A stretch of DNA of 64,000 nucleotides, from positions 144,240 through 208,239 of the forward strand of contig CBFHWU010000027.1 of the NCBI GenBank assembly GCA_965659665.1, written 5' to 3'. A model generated the notes under the pieces. It was given only the letters and a program-made list of their open reading frames with translations. It was not told the DNA's origin and did no database searches. Below are positions 24,976 to 34,240 of the stretch, piece by piece. How positions within the stretch are numbered: position 1 is the stretch's first letter; each line of letters opens with the position of its first letter. The stretch comes from CBFHWU01 sp965659665. Its GTDB lineage: Bacteria; Bacteroidota; Bacteroidia; Flavobacteriales; Flavobacteriaceae. The translations under genes and the position numbers were made by a program.

Positions 24976-26057
24976 AATTTATTTCTTTGAAAACGTATAA
25001 ACTACATCGCTTTTCTCTTGTTTTTTCATGTGTAATTTCCCTTTTTTTTCTTGTCTTAAATGTGTATTTTCTTTTTTATCACAAATCTAACGTTTCATTT
25101 ACTCCCAAAAATGGACTACTCTTATTCCTTTTCACTTTAGTAGTTTTTATTATTTTTTATGTTTTGGGTGATTTTTTCTTGAACCGTTTTGTTTTCTTTA
25201 AATTCAAATACTTGATGGAAGAGTTTTCAATTCAAAACAATAATTTTTTATCAGATAATATCCTATTGTCAGATATGGAAACATTAATTGATGAGGTACG
25301 AAAATTGGCAAGCGATCGAAAGTCAGAAATGGATTTTTTAAAACTTCAAGAAATGTACAGAAGAGAATTTTTAGGAAATGTGTCTCACGAGCTCAAAACC
25401 CCTTTGTTTACCATTCAAGGATATATTTTGACCTTATTAGAAGGAGCAATTGATGATAAAATGGTCTTAAAAAAATACCTTACAAGAGCTAATAAAGGAG
25501 TAGATCGACTAACATATATTATTAAGGATTTAGATGTTATTACTCAATTAGAATTGGGTGAGACCACCTTGGATTATACTAATTTTGATATTGTTTCATT
25601 AATAAAAAATGTAATTGATATGATTGAAATGAGGGCTCAGAAATCTAGTATTAGTTTAGAATTTGATCACAAAAAAGATGTACCAATTATGGTATGTGCT
25701 GATGAAGACAAAATTCAACAGGTGATTACTAATTTATTAATCAATTCGATAAAGTACGGAAAGAAAAAGGGTACAACTGAAATTAGTGTTCATCATTACA
25801 AAAATGACCAAATAATTGTTAGAATAGCTGATAATGGCGAGGGAATTAGCTCGGAACATTTACCTCGTTTATTCGAACGATTTTATCGTGTTGATAAAAG
25901 CGGAAACCGAAAACAAGGAGGATCAGGCATTGGATTATCTATCGTGAAACATATTATAGAAGCACATCAACAAAAAATATTTGTGGAGAGTGAACTTGAA
26001 ATAGGATCAGAATTTTCTTTTACACTTAAAAAACCATCAAAAGAAAGAGAGATATAA
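24969..26057 (+). CDS. Membrane sensor histidine kinase, partner of the upstream regulator
   Basis: A kinase of up to 362 residues, with two N-terminal TM segments (about 17-37 and 49-70), a short linker, and a HisKA domain FLGNVSHELKTPL with His140. HATPase motifs are NLLINSIKYGKKKG, DNGEGIS, FERFYRVDKSGNR and GGSGIGLSIVKHI. There is almost no periplasmic loop, so the signal may be sensed in the membrane or through partners, as for PhoR. The start TTG 24969 overlaps the regulator stop; a TTG at 24987 is an alternative. Confidence 0.92.
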   Translation: MLKFISLKTYKLHRFSLVFSCVISLFFLVLNVYFLFYHKSNVSFTPKNGLLLFLFTLVVFIIFYVLGDFFLNRFVFFKFKYLMEEFSIQNNNFLSDNILLSDMETLIDEVRKLASDRKSEMDFLKLQEMYRREFLGNVSHELKTPLFTIQGYILTLLEGAIDDKMVLKKYLTRANKGVDRLTYIIKDLDVITQLELGETTLDYTNFDIVSLIKNVIDMIEMRAQKSSISLEFDHKKDVPIMVCADEDKIQQVITNLLINSIKYGKKKGTTEISVHHYKNDQIIVRIADNGEGISSEHLPRLFERFYRVDKSGNRKQGGSGIGLSIVKHIIEAHQQKIFVESELEIGSEFSFTLKKPSKEREI

Positions 26058-26079
26058 TTTTATTAGATCACGTTGAGTT

Positions 26080-26757
26080 TTGGGAAGTAAAAATAAATTA
26101 AAACGGTTTCGCGAAAACGAAACTTTTGCAAATGTTATTCAACCCTCTCGCATTGAACTGCAAGAGGGAAAATTTGTTCATAAAGGAAAATGGAATAAGT
26201 TTTTTAATAATAGTCATCCAATTGTTCTTGAATTGGGCTGTGGAAAGGGGGAATATTCGGTGGCATTGGCACAATCAAATCCAAGTAAAAATTTTATTGG
26301 GATCGATATAAAAGGGGCACGCTTTTGGAGAGGTGCTAAAACAGCGCTTGAAGGTAAACTGTTGAATGTTGCATTTGTTCGAACACAAATTGAATTGATT
26401 TCCCATGTTTTTGACCCACTAGAAGTTTCTGAAATATGGATTACCTTTCCAGACCCACAGCGTAAATACGCTCGAACAAAACATCGACTAACCCACCCCG
26501 ATTTTCTGAGTAAATACCAGCAGATTATACAAACTGATGGAATCATTCATTTGAAAACCGATAGTTCTTTTCTTCATGGGTATACTTTAGGAATATTACA
26601 AGGAATGGGTATTGAACCACTGATGGCTCATCATGACATCTACAAATATGTTCACGCACCAAAAGAGGTAATTTCAATTCAAACTTTCTATGAATCCCAA
26701 TATTTGAAACAACAGAAACCGATTACCTATCTTAAATTTAGATTTCCTGATGATTGA
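26080..26757 (+). CDS. trmB: tRNA (guanine-N7)-methyltransferase TrmB
   Basis: A 225-residue SAM-dependent enzyme. The SAM site is VLELGCGKGEYSVALA and the TrmB signature is WITFPDPQRKYARTKHRLTHP. It makes m7G46 in tRNA. The start is a TTG at 26080 (MGSKNKLKRFRENETF), which matches the conserved flavobacterial N-terminus; no ATG fits. Its last 8 bp overlap the ATL gene. Confidence 0.95.
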   Translation: MGSKNKLKRFRENETFANVIQPSRIELQEGKFVHKGKWNKFFNNSHPIVLELGCGKGEYSVALAQSNPSKNFIGIDIKGARFWRGAKTALEGKLLNVAFVRTQIELISHVFDPLEVSEIWITFPDPQRKYARTKHRLTHPDFLSKYQQIIQTDGIIHLKTDSSFLHGYTLGILQGMGIEPLMAHHDIYKYVHAPKEVISIQTFYESQYLKQQKPITYLKFRFPDD

Positions 26758-27085
26758 ATCGAATTTTTTTTCTCGCGTTTACGAAGTTGTTCGTTTTATT
26801 CCTTGGGGTAGAGTAACCAGTTATGGCGCTATTGCACAGTATTTAGGAGCTGCACGTTCAGCTCGAATGGTAGGTTGGGCAATGAATGCTTCACATGCTA
26901 TGGAAGATGTACCCGCTCATCGAGTGGTAAATCGAAAAGGAGTACTGACTGGGAAGCACCATTTTGGTGGAACCTCTCTAATGCAACAACTTCTCGAAAA
27001 TGAAGGGATTAAAGTAATTGATGATCAAATAATGAAATTTGATCAAATTTTTTGGGATCCAAATATTGAATTAAATCCTAACTAA
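26750..27085 (+). CDS. MGMT-family alkyltransferase-like protein (ATL), no active-site Cys
   Basis: An 111-residue protein with the C-terminal DNA-binding domain of O6-alkylguanine transferases. The start IPWGRVTSYGAIAQYLG and the DNA-contacting AARSARMVGWAM are intact. The alkyl-acceptor motif PCHR is PAHR here (Ala56), so it cannot remove alkyl groups by itself. ATL proteins of this kind bind alkylated guanine and hand it to nucleotide excision repair. It overlaps trmB by 8 bp. Confidence 0.9.
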   Translation: MIESNFFSRVYEVVRFIPWGRVTSYGAIAQYLGAARSARMVGWAMNASHAMEDVPAHRVVNRKGVLTGKHHFGGTSLMQQLLENEGIKVIDDQIMKFDQIFWDPNIELNPN

Positions 27086-27091
27086 GAACCT

Positions 27092-27099
27092 TATATTTG
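27092..27099 (+). promoter_or_regulatory. -7 promoter element for mrp-nifU
   Basis: TATATTTG fits TAnnTTTG, 25 bp before the ATG at 27125. Confidence 0.42.
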
Positions 27100-27124
27100 T
27101 ATTTTATAATTCCTTCAATAAATC

Positions 27125-28270
27125 ATGAAACTTACTCGACAATTAATTTCTTCATCGTTATTAAAGATAACCTTACCAGGAGAAGGAAAACCAGTAGCCA
27201 GTGCGATTACCAATATTAATATTTTTGGTCAAGAGATTGTTCTCGACATTACTATTTCCAATCCTACTCTTCAAGCCCGAAAAAAAGTGGAATCCGAAAT
27301 TAAAAATACGCTTATTAAAGCTTTTGGAGATGACCTCACAGTGGTCGTCAATATTTTAGTGGAGGCACCCAAAGAATCTAGTCCAAATATGATTAAAGGA
27401 AAAGCTATTCCCGGAATTCAACATATTGTTGCCATTGCTTCGGGCAAAGGAGGGGTTGGAAAATCTACGGTTACTGCTAACCTTGCCATTTCCTTGGTGA
27501 ACATGGGGTTTAAAGTGGGAATTTTAGATGCAGACATATACGGCCCTTCGATTCCAATAATGTTTGATGTGAGCCATGAAAAACCCCTTGCTGTGAATGT
27601 TGATGGTAAGTCCAAAATGCAACCCGTCGAAAATTATGGAGTAAAAATTTTATCTATCGGTTTTTTTACACAACCAGACCAAGCTGTGATTTGGCGAGGT
27701 CCAATGGCTGCCAAGGCCTTAAACCAAATGATTTTTGATGCGAATTGGGGAACTTTAGATTTTTTATTAATTGATCTTCCACCAGGAACAGGAGATATTC
27801 ATTTGAGTATTATGCAATCTTTACCCATTACGGGTTCTGTTATAGTTAGCACTCCTCAAGCGGTAGCTTTGGCTGATGCAAAAAAAGGAGTAGCTATGTT
27901 TCGTCAACAGAATATAGATGTTCCTGTGCTGGGTGTGGTTGAAAATATGGCCTATTTCTCTCCAAATGAACTCCCTGACAATAAATATTATATCTTTGGA
28001 AAATCAGGAGCTAAATATTTAGCTCAGGATTTAGATATTCCTTTTTTGGGGGAACTTCCGCTAGTTCAGAGTATTCGTGAGGCAGGCGATGTTGGCCGAC
28101 CTGCAGCGTTGCAGACAGATAATAAAGTAGTTCAATCGTATAGAAAATTAACCCAAGAAATGGTGTCAGAATTGGTAAAAAGAAATCAAAATTTACCCCC
28201 TACTGATGCTATAAAAATAACAACCATGGCAGGATGTTCTGCTGTAAATAATAAAAATGATCGATCTTAA
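27125..28270 (+). CDS. Mrp/ApbC/NBP35-family Fe-S cluster carrier ATPase
   Basis: A 381-residue protein. An N-terminal MIP18/DUF59-type domain (residues ~1-85) is followed by a P-loop ATPase with IASGKGGVGKSTVTANLA, the deviant Walker A motif near residue 105, GILDADIYGPS, and LLIDLPPGTGDIHLS. Mrp proteins carry [4Fe-4S] clusters to target enzymes. The nifU-like gene overlaps its end by 14 bp, which fits a shared Fe-S job. Many Fe-S users occur nearby in the arsenosugar operon, but a link is not shown. Confidence 0.93.
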   Translation: MKLTRQLISSSLLKITLPGEGKPVASAITNINIFGQEIVLDITISNPTLQARKKVESEIKNTLIKAFGDDLTVVVNILVEAPKESSPNMIKGKAIPGIQHIVAIASGKGGVGKSTVTANLAISLVNMGFKVGILDADIYGPSIPIMFDVSHEKPLAVNVDGKSKMQPVENYGVKILSIGFFTQPDQAVIWRGPMAAKALNQMIFDANWGTLDFLLIDLPPGTGDIHLSIMQSLPITGSVIVSTPQAVALADAKKGVAMFRQQNIDVPVLGVVENMAYFSPNELPDNKYYIFGKSGAKYLAQDLDIPFLGELPLVQSIREAGDVGRPAALQTDNKVVQSYRKLTQEMVSELVKRNQNLPPTDAIKITTMAGCSAVNNKNDRS

Positions 28271-28487
28271 AGAACAAGTTGTAAAAGCTTTAGAGGAAAT
28301 ACGTCCTTTTTTGCGATCTGATGGTGGAGATATTACGCTAATTTCAATCGAACAAGACACTGTTACGGTCAAGCTGGAAGGAAACTGCGTGGGTTGCTCA
28401 GTGAATCAAATGACCCTCAAATTGGGAGTAGAAACAACGATTAAAAAATACGCTCCTCAAATAAAAAGTGTTATCAAAATAGACTAG
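28257..28487 (+). CDS. NifU-like Fe-S scaffold domain protein
   Basis: A 76-residue stand-alone NifU C-terminal domain. The start has VVKALEEIRPFLRSDGGDI and the cluster-binding CxxC is in GNCVGCSVNQMTLKLGVE (residues ~43-46). It would assemble or transfer Fe-S clusters with the upstream Mrp protein. Translationally coupled by the 14-bp overlap. Confidence 0.93.
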   Translation: MIDLKEQVVKALEEIRPFLRSDGGDITLISIEQDTVTVKLEGNCVGCSVNQMTLKLGVETTIKKYAPQIKSVIKID

Positions 28488-28554
28488 ATTCAAAAAAATT
28501 TGTTTCCCATCATTTAACGGGCCATTACATCTATTTAGAAGGTATTAATCCTTC

Positions 28555-28583
28555 AAGAATATTTAATTCTTACTATTTTTTTT
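28555..28583 (+). terminator. Possible intrinsic terminator after mrp-nifU
   Basis: AAGAAT (28555-28560) and ATTCTT (28566-28571) make a 6-bp stem with loop ATTTA, and an eight-T run follows at 28576-28583. The stem is A/T-rich and weak. A second small hairpin GAAGG/CCTTC is at 28538-28554. Confidence 0.4.
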
Positions 28584-28584
28584 G

Positions 28585-31452
28585 TTAGGGAATGACTACT
28601 CTTACAAGAGTATATTGATGGCTTTTTGGGTTGTGTAAGACAATGAAGTATAATCCAGAGCTTTCAGGAGAATTTATTCTTAATACTTTTTCTTTTTGAT
28701 GTATTCCTTTTTTTAGTTCAACGCCACTTACATTGTATAACTTCCATGCTAAAGAATACTCTGAGGATATGCCTACGTCGATTAGAATGTGTTCTTTTGC
28801 AGGATTTTCCACTAATTGAATGTGGTTACCTAAAGAGTTATCTTTGGTGGACAATGAGGCTTCTTGATTGCCATAAATTATATACTCTCCAGGATCAAGA
28901 GTAATTGTTTGAGTCGTGCTGCTCACATTGATAGTACCATCATTCATCAAATTGTACCATGTTCCTGTGTGAGGAAAATCAGCGAGTACAGCCTGTTGAA
29001 CCACATCAAAGTTGGCTAAAATGATGACATTTTTGAGTTCGTTGATTAATAATTCATCATCCCAAATATAAATACGTTGTAATAAATTATTGTTATTGTA
29101 AGGACTGATGGTTGAGTTGGCCCTAAAAACAGTATTGTTTTTTTTAAGTTCAATGATTTTGTTCCAATCATTATAAATTTGACTTCTTAAAGCTTGATTT
29201 AACCAATTATTTACCCATTGTGGTTGAGGTTTAGTGTCGAGCTTACAACCATCATTGTCATAGGTTCCATCCGAACAGGTGAAAATAGAATTTTCCATAC
29301 CTAATTCACCAAAATGCCAAATCATTTTTGGCCCTGGAATTAATAAACTTACCGCCCCTAAAGCGGACATTCGTGATAACCCAATGTTCAAATCACTTAC
29401 ATTGTGACTAGATTGGGAGCTATTACCATAATTGATTGTTTTAAACATTATCCGTTCCTCATCATGACTTTCGTAATAACCGATTAAACGTTTACCATTA
29501 AAACCTCTGCTTTCGGATTTCATACGAGAAATTGATGCATTTGTTCCAAACCCCATTGCTAACTGACTGTAGGGATCCGTCATCTTACCCCAAAGCATGA
29601 TTCCTTTGTTTTCATCAAGTCGATAATCTGCCCATTCTTTTTCTTCGATATCTTCCCCTAGATGTTCAAAAATAACATAGTGATCAGCATCTAAAGACCA
29701 ACTGTAATCCGCATATTCTTTTAATATAGCCACTCGATCAGCTTGATAGGAGTTGGTACAGCCTGTATCAGTTGAGCTACAATTTTGTGTAAATCCCTTC
29801 GTTAAATCCCAACGAAATCCATCAATTTTAAATTCTTCAATCCAATGTTTAATGACTCTTTTGGTGTAGGTTTGAGTAAGTTCTTGTTGGTGATTAAAAT
29901 CTGAGCCAACGTTGTAGCTATGTTTTGGGGTAGAATTAAAATATGGATTTTCTGATGAAGGCTCTCCCCATCCGTCGTTATCGCTATCGGTCATCCACAT
30001 CCGTACTCCGGGAGCACGACCAAAGGCGTGATTTAAGGCAAGGTCTAGAATCACAGCAATACCATTTTGATGAAATACATCCACCAGTTCTTTTAGTTTA
30101 TCAGGAGTTCCATAAAATTTATCCAAAGCCAAATGAAAGGCAGTATTATAACCCCAACTTTCATTCCCCTCAAACTCCATCACTGGCATAAGTTGAATAG
30201 CATTGATTCCTAATTCTTTAAAGTAGTTCACTCGATTAATCAGATCTTGAAAGGTTCTATTTTCATCAAAATCACGAACTAAAACTTCATAAATAACCAA
30301 ATTTTCTTGATCAGGTTTTTGAAAATTTTGAATTTGCCACTGGTAAGCAGCTTGAGCTGTTTGCAATAAGGTTACTTCACGATCTTGACCTTCAGGATAA
30401 GCAGGAATATTAGGATAGGAATTATCGGAAATATAATAGTCATCAAAAGGGGAGAGAACCAAAGTAGAGTAGGGATCGGCTGTTTTTATCACATAAGGCG
30501 AATCAGAAACGGGATCACTGTCATAAACCCAGTATTGATAATGATACGTTTCTTGCGGAATTAGGTTGGTTAATTCCAACCAAAAATAACTACTATCAGG
30601 GTCTTTATTCATTAAATAAGTAGCAGTAGGATTGTAATTATTAAAACTGCCCGCTACATAAACAAAGTCTTTTTCAGGGGCATTTAGGATTAGGGTAGCT
30701 TTTGAATTATCATCGGGATCGTAGTGTATTCCGTCTTGAAGTGCTTGAGGCATCGATTGTACATTAATTGATGGAGCTACAATGACTTCTAAGCTCGAAT
30801 CCCCAGAATCTGACTGACCAAAAGGAGTTCCGACAATTTTTAAGGTTCCACTTTGCGTGATATTGGTGAGGGTATAATTATAGTTCGGATAGCCTTGTCC
30901 TGAAGTAATGAGTGTGTTATTATAATAGACATTAAAATCGCCAACTTGAGTACTTCCTGCCGTACTCATATTGGCGGAAATATTTAAACTACCTCCCGAA
31001 GAGACTACTACAGTGCTAAACGAAGGTGTGTTTATGGAAATTTGAACTTTTCCAACATAATGTAAATAGTCTTGTGTTTTTTTGTCGCCAGAACCATCTT
31101 TAGCTTTTACTAAAAGCCCCATTTGACTGATGTTTGTATCGTTAAAAAACACGGATGGAATAAAGCTTATGGAATACGAGCCATCTCCATTGTGGGTCAT
31201 TTTTTGTAATTCGTTTGAATTATCCCAAGTACCATTATTGGGCGCATCTCCTTCTTGTGTTCCATTTTTAAAATACCATGCCCATAAATAAAGATCATCG
31301 ATTCCCCATTGCGCTGGATTGATATTGGAAACCGTAAGGGTTATTGTTTCAGTCTCTAGAAATGTTGTAGGATAGACGGAGAATGTTGCATTTTGAGTTT
31401 GGGCAATTAAACCTGAACAACATAAGCCAAAAAATAAGATATAGGGTTTCAT
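28585..31452 (-). CDS. Secreted multidomain GH13 alpha-amylase with T9SS sorting domain
   Basis: A 955-residue protein with a Sec signal peptide cut after residue ~18 (SGLIAQ). Two beta-rich N-terminal domains (~20-225) are followed by a CBM48-like segment (VYVAGSFNNYNP, ~255-340) and a GH13 barrel (~380-790) with the nucleophile in DGFRWDLTKGF, the acid in VIFEHLGE and the third carboxylate in YESHDEERI. The last ~75 residues (VENPAKEHILIDVG ... LYNVSGVELKKG ... LVRVVIP) are a type A T9SS C-terminal domain. It would cut starch-like glucans outside the cell. It is the last gene of the susC-susD-susE/F unit and takes the place of the SusG lipoprotein. Confidence 0.92.
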   Translation of the reverse strand: MKPYILFFGLCCSGLIAQTQNATFSVYPTTFLETETITLTVSNINPAQWGIDDLYLWAWYFKNGTQEGDAPNNGTWDNSNELQKMTHNGDGSYSISFIPSVFFNDTNISQMGLLVKAKDGSGDKKTQDYLHYVGKVQISINTPSFSTVVVSSGGSLNISANMSTAGSTQVGDFNVYYNNTLITSGQGYPNYNYTLTNITQSGTLKIVGTPFGQSDSGDSSLEVIVAPSINVQSMPQALQDGIHYDPDDNSKATLILNAPEKDFVYVAGSFNNYNPTATYLMNKDPDSSYFWLELTNLIPQETYHYQYWVYDSDPVSDSPYVIKTADPYSTLVLSPFDDYYISDNSYPNIPAYPEGQDREVTLLQTAQAAYQWQIQNFQKPDQENLVIYEVLVRDFDENRTFQDLINRVNYFKELGINAIQLMPVMEFEGNESWGYNTAFHLALDKFYGTPDKLKELVDVFHQNGIAVILDLALNHAFGRAPGVRMWMTDSDNDGWGEPSSENPYFNSTPKHSYNVGSDFNHQQELTQTYTKRVIKHWIEEFKIDGFRWDLTKGFTQNCSSTDTGCTNSYQADRVAILKEYADYSWSLDADHYVIFEHLGEDIEEKEWADYRLDENKGIMLWGKMTDPYSQLAMGFGTNASISRMKSESRGFNGKRLIGYYESHDEERIMFKTINYGNSSQSSHNVSDLNIGLSRMSALGAVSLLIPGPKMIWHFGELGMENSIFTCSDGTYDNDGCKLDTKPQPQWVNNWLNQALRSQIYNDWNKIIELKKNNTVFRANSTISPYNNNNLLQRIYIWDDELLINELKNVIILANFDVVQQAVLADFPHTGTWYNLMNDGTINVSSTTQTITLDPGEYIIYGNQEASLSTKDNSLGNHIQLVENPAKEHILIDVGISSEYSLAWKLYNVSGVELKKGIHQKEKVLRINSPESSGLYFIVLHNPKSHQYTLVRVVIP

Positions 31453-31465
31453 AAAATAATAATAT

Positions 31466-31491
31466 AAAAGCCACCCTGAGGGATGGCTTTT
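31466..31491 (-). terminator. Hairpin between susE/F and the amylase gene
   Basis: AAAAGCCA and TGGCTTTT (31466-31473 and 31484-31491) pair, with inner GG/CC pairs and one C-A mismatch. It lies in the 57-bp gap of a co-oriented unit. The T tract on the minus strand is only four bases plus AT-rich sequence, so partial termination or RNA 3'-end protection that lowers amylase expression relative to susCD is more likely than full stop. Confidence 0.5.
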
Positions 31492-31509
31492 ATTGATTTT
31501 AAAAAGTAA

Positions 31510-32607
31510 TTATTGTTTGTTTAAAGAATAGGTATTGTTTACCGTATCTAAGGTGATATTGTAAGTTCCAGCTTCAGGAATAACAATATTATCACCACCG
31601 GCTTCCAAGGAGCCGTCAGCGCCTGAATCACCAAGATTAACCCCCCAGTCATCATTTAACCTGAATTTCATTTGTGCGGCGGTAAGAGTCACGCCATAAG
31701 CTAAAAATACACCATCATTACATGGATCGGCTACCATTTTTACGTTAGGACCACCCCAACCGTTATGGGTTCCATCTCCAACAATTCCCCAAATATCAGA
31801 AGCTTCAGCTACTGCGTAGGAGTTATTAACGCTGTCAAATGAAATATAGTAATGTCCGGCTGTGGTTGTAATATTATCCCCTCCAGCTTCTAATGAGCCA
31901 TCAGCACCAGTGTCACCTAAATTAACCCCCCAGTCATTATCTTGACGAATTTTCCATTCTCCATCTAAGAAAGAAACAGCAGCAACATAAAGACCTTCAG
32001 CTCCAGCACTAACAAAAGGGACATCATTACCAGCGGCAAAACCTTGATTTTCGCCACCCCAACCATTAACTGCACTGCCTACTAATCCCCAAGTACTTAG
32101 TACTGAGGGTTCACATGCGCCAGCTACTTCAAGCATTTCTATATTCATGGAGAAAATAGAGGAGGTTGAGCTTACGGTGTTAGTTGCAGAAGAGTCTCCA
32201 ACAAATGCATGAACTCTTCCGTAAACCATTCCAGATTCTCCAGGAACAATACCTATAGTTTCAGCAAGATCGAGCAAATGACTCACTTTAACCCCAAAAT
32301 TATTTTCGGAGGTCTCACCTGAACTAAGATCTATCGATGAAAAATCATTGTTAATAGACATTTCAACCACATAAACCAAAGGAGTGGGAGCACCAAAATC
32401 GGGAGTATTCCACACTAATCGCTCAGCAATATTTGAAGAAGTTTGTTCTGAAATTTTATAAGCTGATTCTAAATCATTTAGAAGCATAATATTTTCAGAG
32501 GGCTCAGCAGCTGTGAAAACTAAATAATCTTCATTGTCACACGAAGATGTACCCAGTGCTAAAAAAGCAATGAATGTAATGGTTATTTTGTTATATAAAG
32601 ATTTCAT
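31510..32607 (-). CDS. SusE/SusF-like starch-binding outer-membrane lipoprotein
   Basis: A 365-residue lipoprotein (lipobox ending GTSSC, Cys23). An N-terminal SusE-type Ig domain (~30-145; VEMSINNDFSSIDLSSG) is followed by two C-terminal carbohydrate-binding repeats of about 95 residues each: one begins WGLVGSAVNGWGG, the other WGIVGDGTHNGWGG, and both end in WGVNLGDTGADGSLEAGGDN-like segments (second copy with S for T). Tryptophans in each repeat suit stacking on glucose rings. It sits between susD and the secreted amylase. Confidence 0.88.
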   Translation of the reverse strand: MKSLYNKITITFIAFLALGTSSCDNEDYLVFTAAEPSENIMLLNDLESAYKISEQTSSNIAERLVWNTPDFGAPTPLVYVVEMSINNDFSSIDLSSGETSENNFGVKVSHLLDLAETIGIVPGESGMVYGRVHAFVGDSSATNTVSSTSSIFSMNIEMLEVAGACEPSVLSTWGLVGSAVNGWGGENQGFAAGNDVPFVSAGAEGLYVAAVSFLDGEWKIRQDNDWGVNLGDTGADGSLEAGGDNITTTAGHYYISFDSVNNSYAVAEASDIWGIVGDGTHNGWGGPNVKMVADPCNDGVFLAYGVTLTAAQMKFRLNDDWGVNLGDSGADGSLEAGGDNIVIPEAGTYNITLDTVNNTYSLNKQ

Positions 32608-32609
32608 AA

Positions 32610-34229
32610 TTAATAATTAGGATTTTGATTAAGGTTAGAATTAACTAAAAGTACGTCTTCTGGGATGGCAAAAATCTTGCGGTGAGCTTCTCCAGCTTTT
32701 CCTGAAGCTGCTCCGCCTTTATAAGGCCATAAATAACTTCCAGAAACAAATTTACCGTCACGAATTAAATCTGGACGACGAAGCCCTTCCCAGTACAATT
32801 CTCTTGAGCGCTCGTCCATAACTAAATCGGTGGTCAATTCGCTGGTTGTTATTGTCGGTGCCCCAGCACGAGAACGTAATTCATTGATCATCGAAGTGGC
32901 TGTTGTGGCACTTCCTCCACCTCCACGAGTAACAGCTTCCGCATAATTTAAGTAAACTTCAGCTAAACGTATAAGGGGTAAGTCAGTGTCAGGATGATTT
33001 CCAGAAGAATCGCTTCCAGCAATACCATTGATATCAACATTTTTAAATTTGGTTACAGCATATCCATCTTTAAATACAGCTAGCTTTTCGGTTTCATAAT
33101 TTTGTCCATCTGTATGGAACATGGCTCTTGCATCCGACCATGCAATAGGATGACCATCAGCGTTAGTTGAAGTAATGGAATACCCAAACTTATCAACTAA
33201 CCCTTTAGTAGTACGCAATCCAGCCCATCCTCCATTGACCCCGAAATCAACAGGATTCATACTTCCTCCTATGGGTGCATGAACTAAAAATGTTGCTCCA
33301 CCCCAAGTTTGTGTATTGATGCCGTCAAATGGGATTACAAAAATAAACTCATTTTGAGCGCCATTAGCATTATTATCTGCCAAAAACAATTCGTCATAAG
33401 CACTTCCATTGTTGTTTCTGTCACTCGTATTTATCGAATAAGAGCTTGAAAATACTCTTTCCGCTTGAACAATAACGTCGTTATAACGCGCTTGTCCAGT
33501 GTAAACCTCCGCATTTAAATACAACCGTGAAAGCAGTGCAGTTGCAGCAACTTGATCCACACGGCCGTACTCATTTGCACCTGATGCAGGTAACGCATTG
33601 GAGAGCTCAAGAAGTTCACTCTCAACAAAAGCAAATAGTTCACTTCTGTTACTTTGCAATGGAAGCTCTGTACTAACCTCAGCAACTAAAGGTACATTGG
33701 CAAACATATCGATGAGTTGTAAATAACAATACGCTCTGATAAATTTAGCTTCATTGATATAATTGATTACTTCATTACTATTAGCAGCTAAAGCAGATGC
33801 ATTTTCTATAAAAGAATTGGCAAATGAAATGTTTTGAGCTAATCTAAAATACATTCCTTTTGTCCATGGATTATTGACTTCCCAAGACATATAATTGATT
33901 TCAGGAACTCCAGGATCACTTAACCAACCTACGACAGAATTATCGGTAGTTGCTTCATTAAGGGTAAACAAAATACGAGTGTATTGTGAAAACCCTTCGT
34001 CTATGATGCTTCCATCAATATCGGGTTGTCCAGCTGGTCCTTCTTGTCCTGTTAAGGCCAATCCAGCATATACTTTTGCTAATGCTCCTAAAGCCTGACT
34101 AGGAGATTGGTACACATCTACTTCTGTAAACAAGTCAGGGTCGGTAGGATTCTGATTCAGATCATCTTCACATGACATTATCCACAATATCGTTGATGTT
34201 AAAGCCATTAAATAAATAATTTTTTTCAT
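32610..34229 (-). CDS. SusD-family glycan-binding lipoprotein
   Basis: A 539-residue SusD/RagB protein with lipobox WIMSC (Cys20). TPR-like N-terminal helices are visible (EVDVYQSPSQALGALAKVYAGLAL), and the usual C-terminal parts LPLIRLAEVYLNYAEAVTRGG and DERSRELYWEGLRRPDLIRDG are clear. It forms the lid of the SusC transporter at the cell surface and binds malto-oligosaccharides. It lies 11 bp after susC and 2 bp before susE/F. Confidence 0.95.
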   Translation of the reverse strand: MKKIIYLMALTSTILWIMSCEDDLNQNPTDPDLFTEVDVYQSPSQALGALAKVYAGLALTGQEGPAGQPDIDGSIIDEGFSQYTRILFTLNEATTDNSVVGWLSDPGVPEINYMSWEVNNPWTKGMYFRLAQNISFANSFIENASALAANSNEVINYINEAKFIRAYCYLQLIDMFANVPLVAEVSTELPLQSNRSELFAFVESELLELSNALPASGANEYGRVDQVAATALLSRLYLNAEVYTGQARYNDVIVQAERVFSSSYSINTSDRNNNGSAYDELFLADNNANGAQNEFIFVIPFDGINTQTWGGATFLVHAPIGGSMNPVDFGVNGGWAGLRTTKGLVDKFGYSITSTNADGHPIAWSDARAMFHTDGQNYETEKLAVFKDGYAVTKFKNVDINGIAGSDSSGNHPDTDLPLIRLAEVYLNYAEAVTRGGGGSATTATSMINELRSRAGAPTITTSELTTDLVMDERSRELYWEGLRRPDLIRDGKFVSGSYLWPYKGGAASGKAGEAHRKIFAIPEDVLLVNSNLNQNPNY

Positions 34230-34240
34230 TGTTCTATTGA

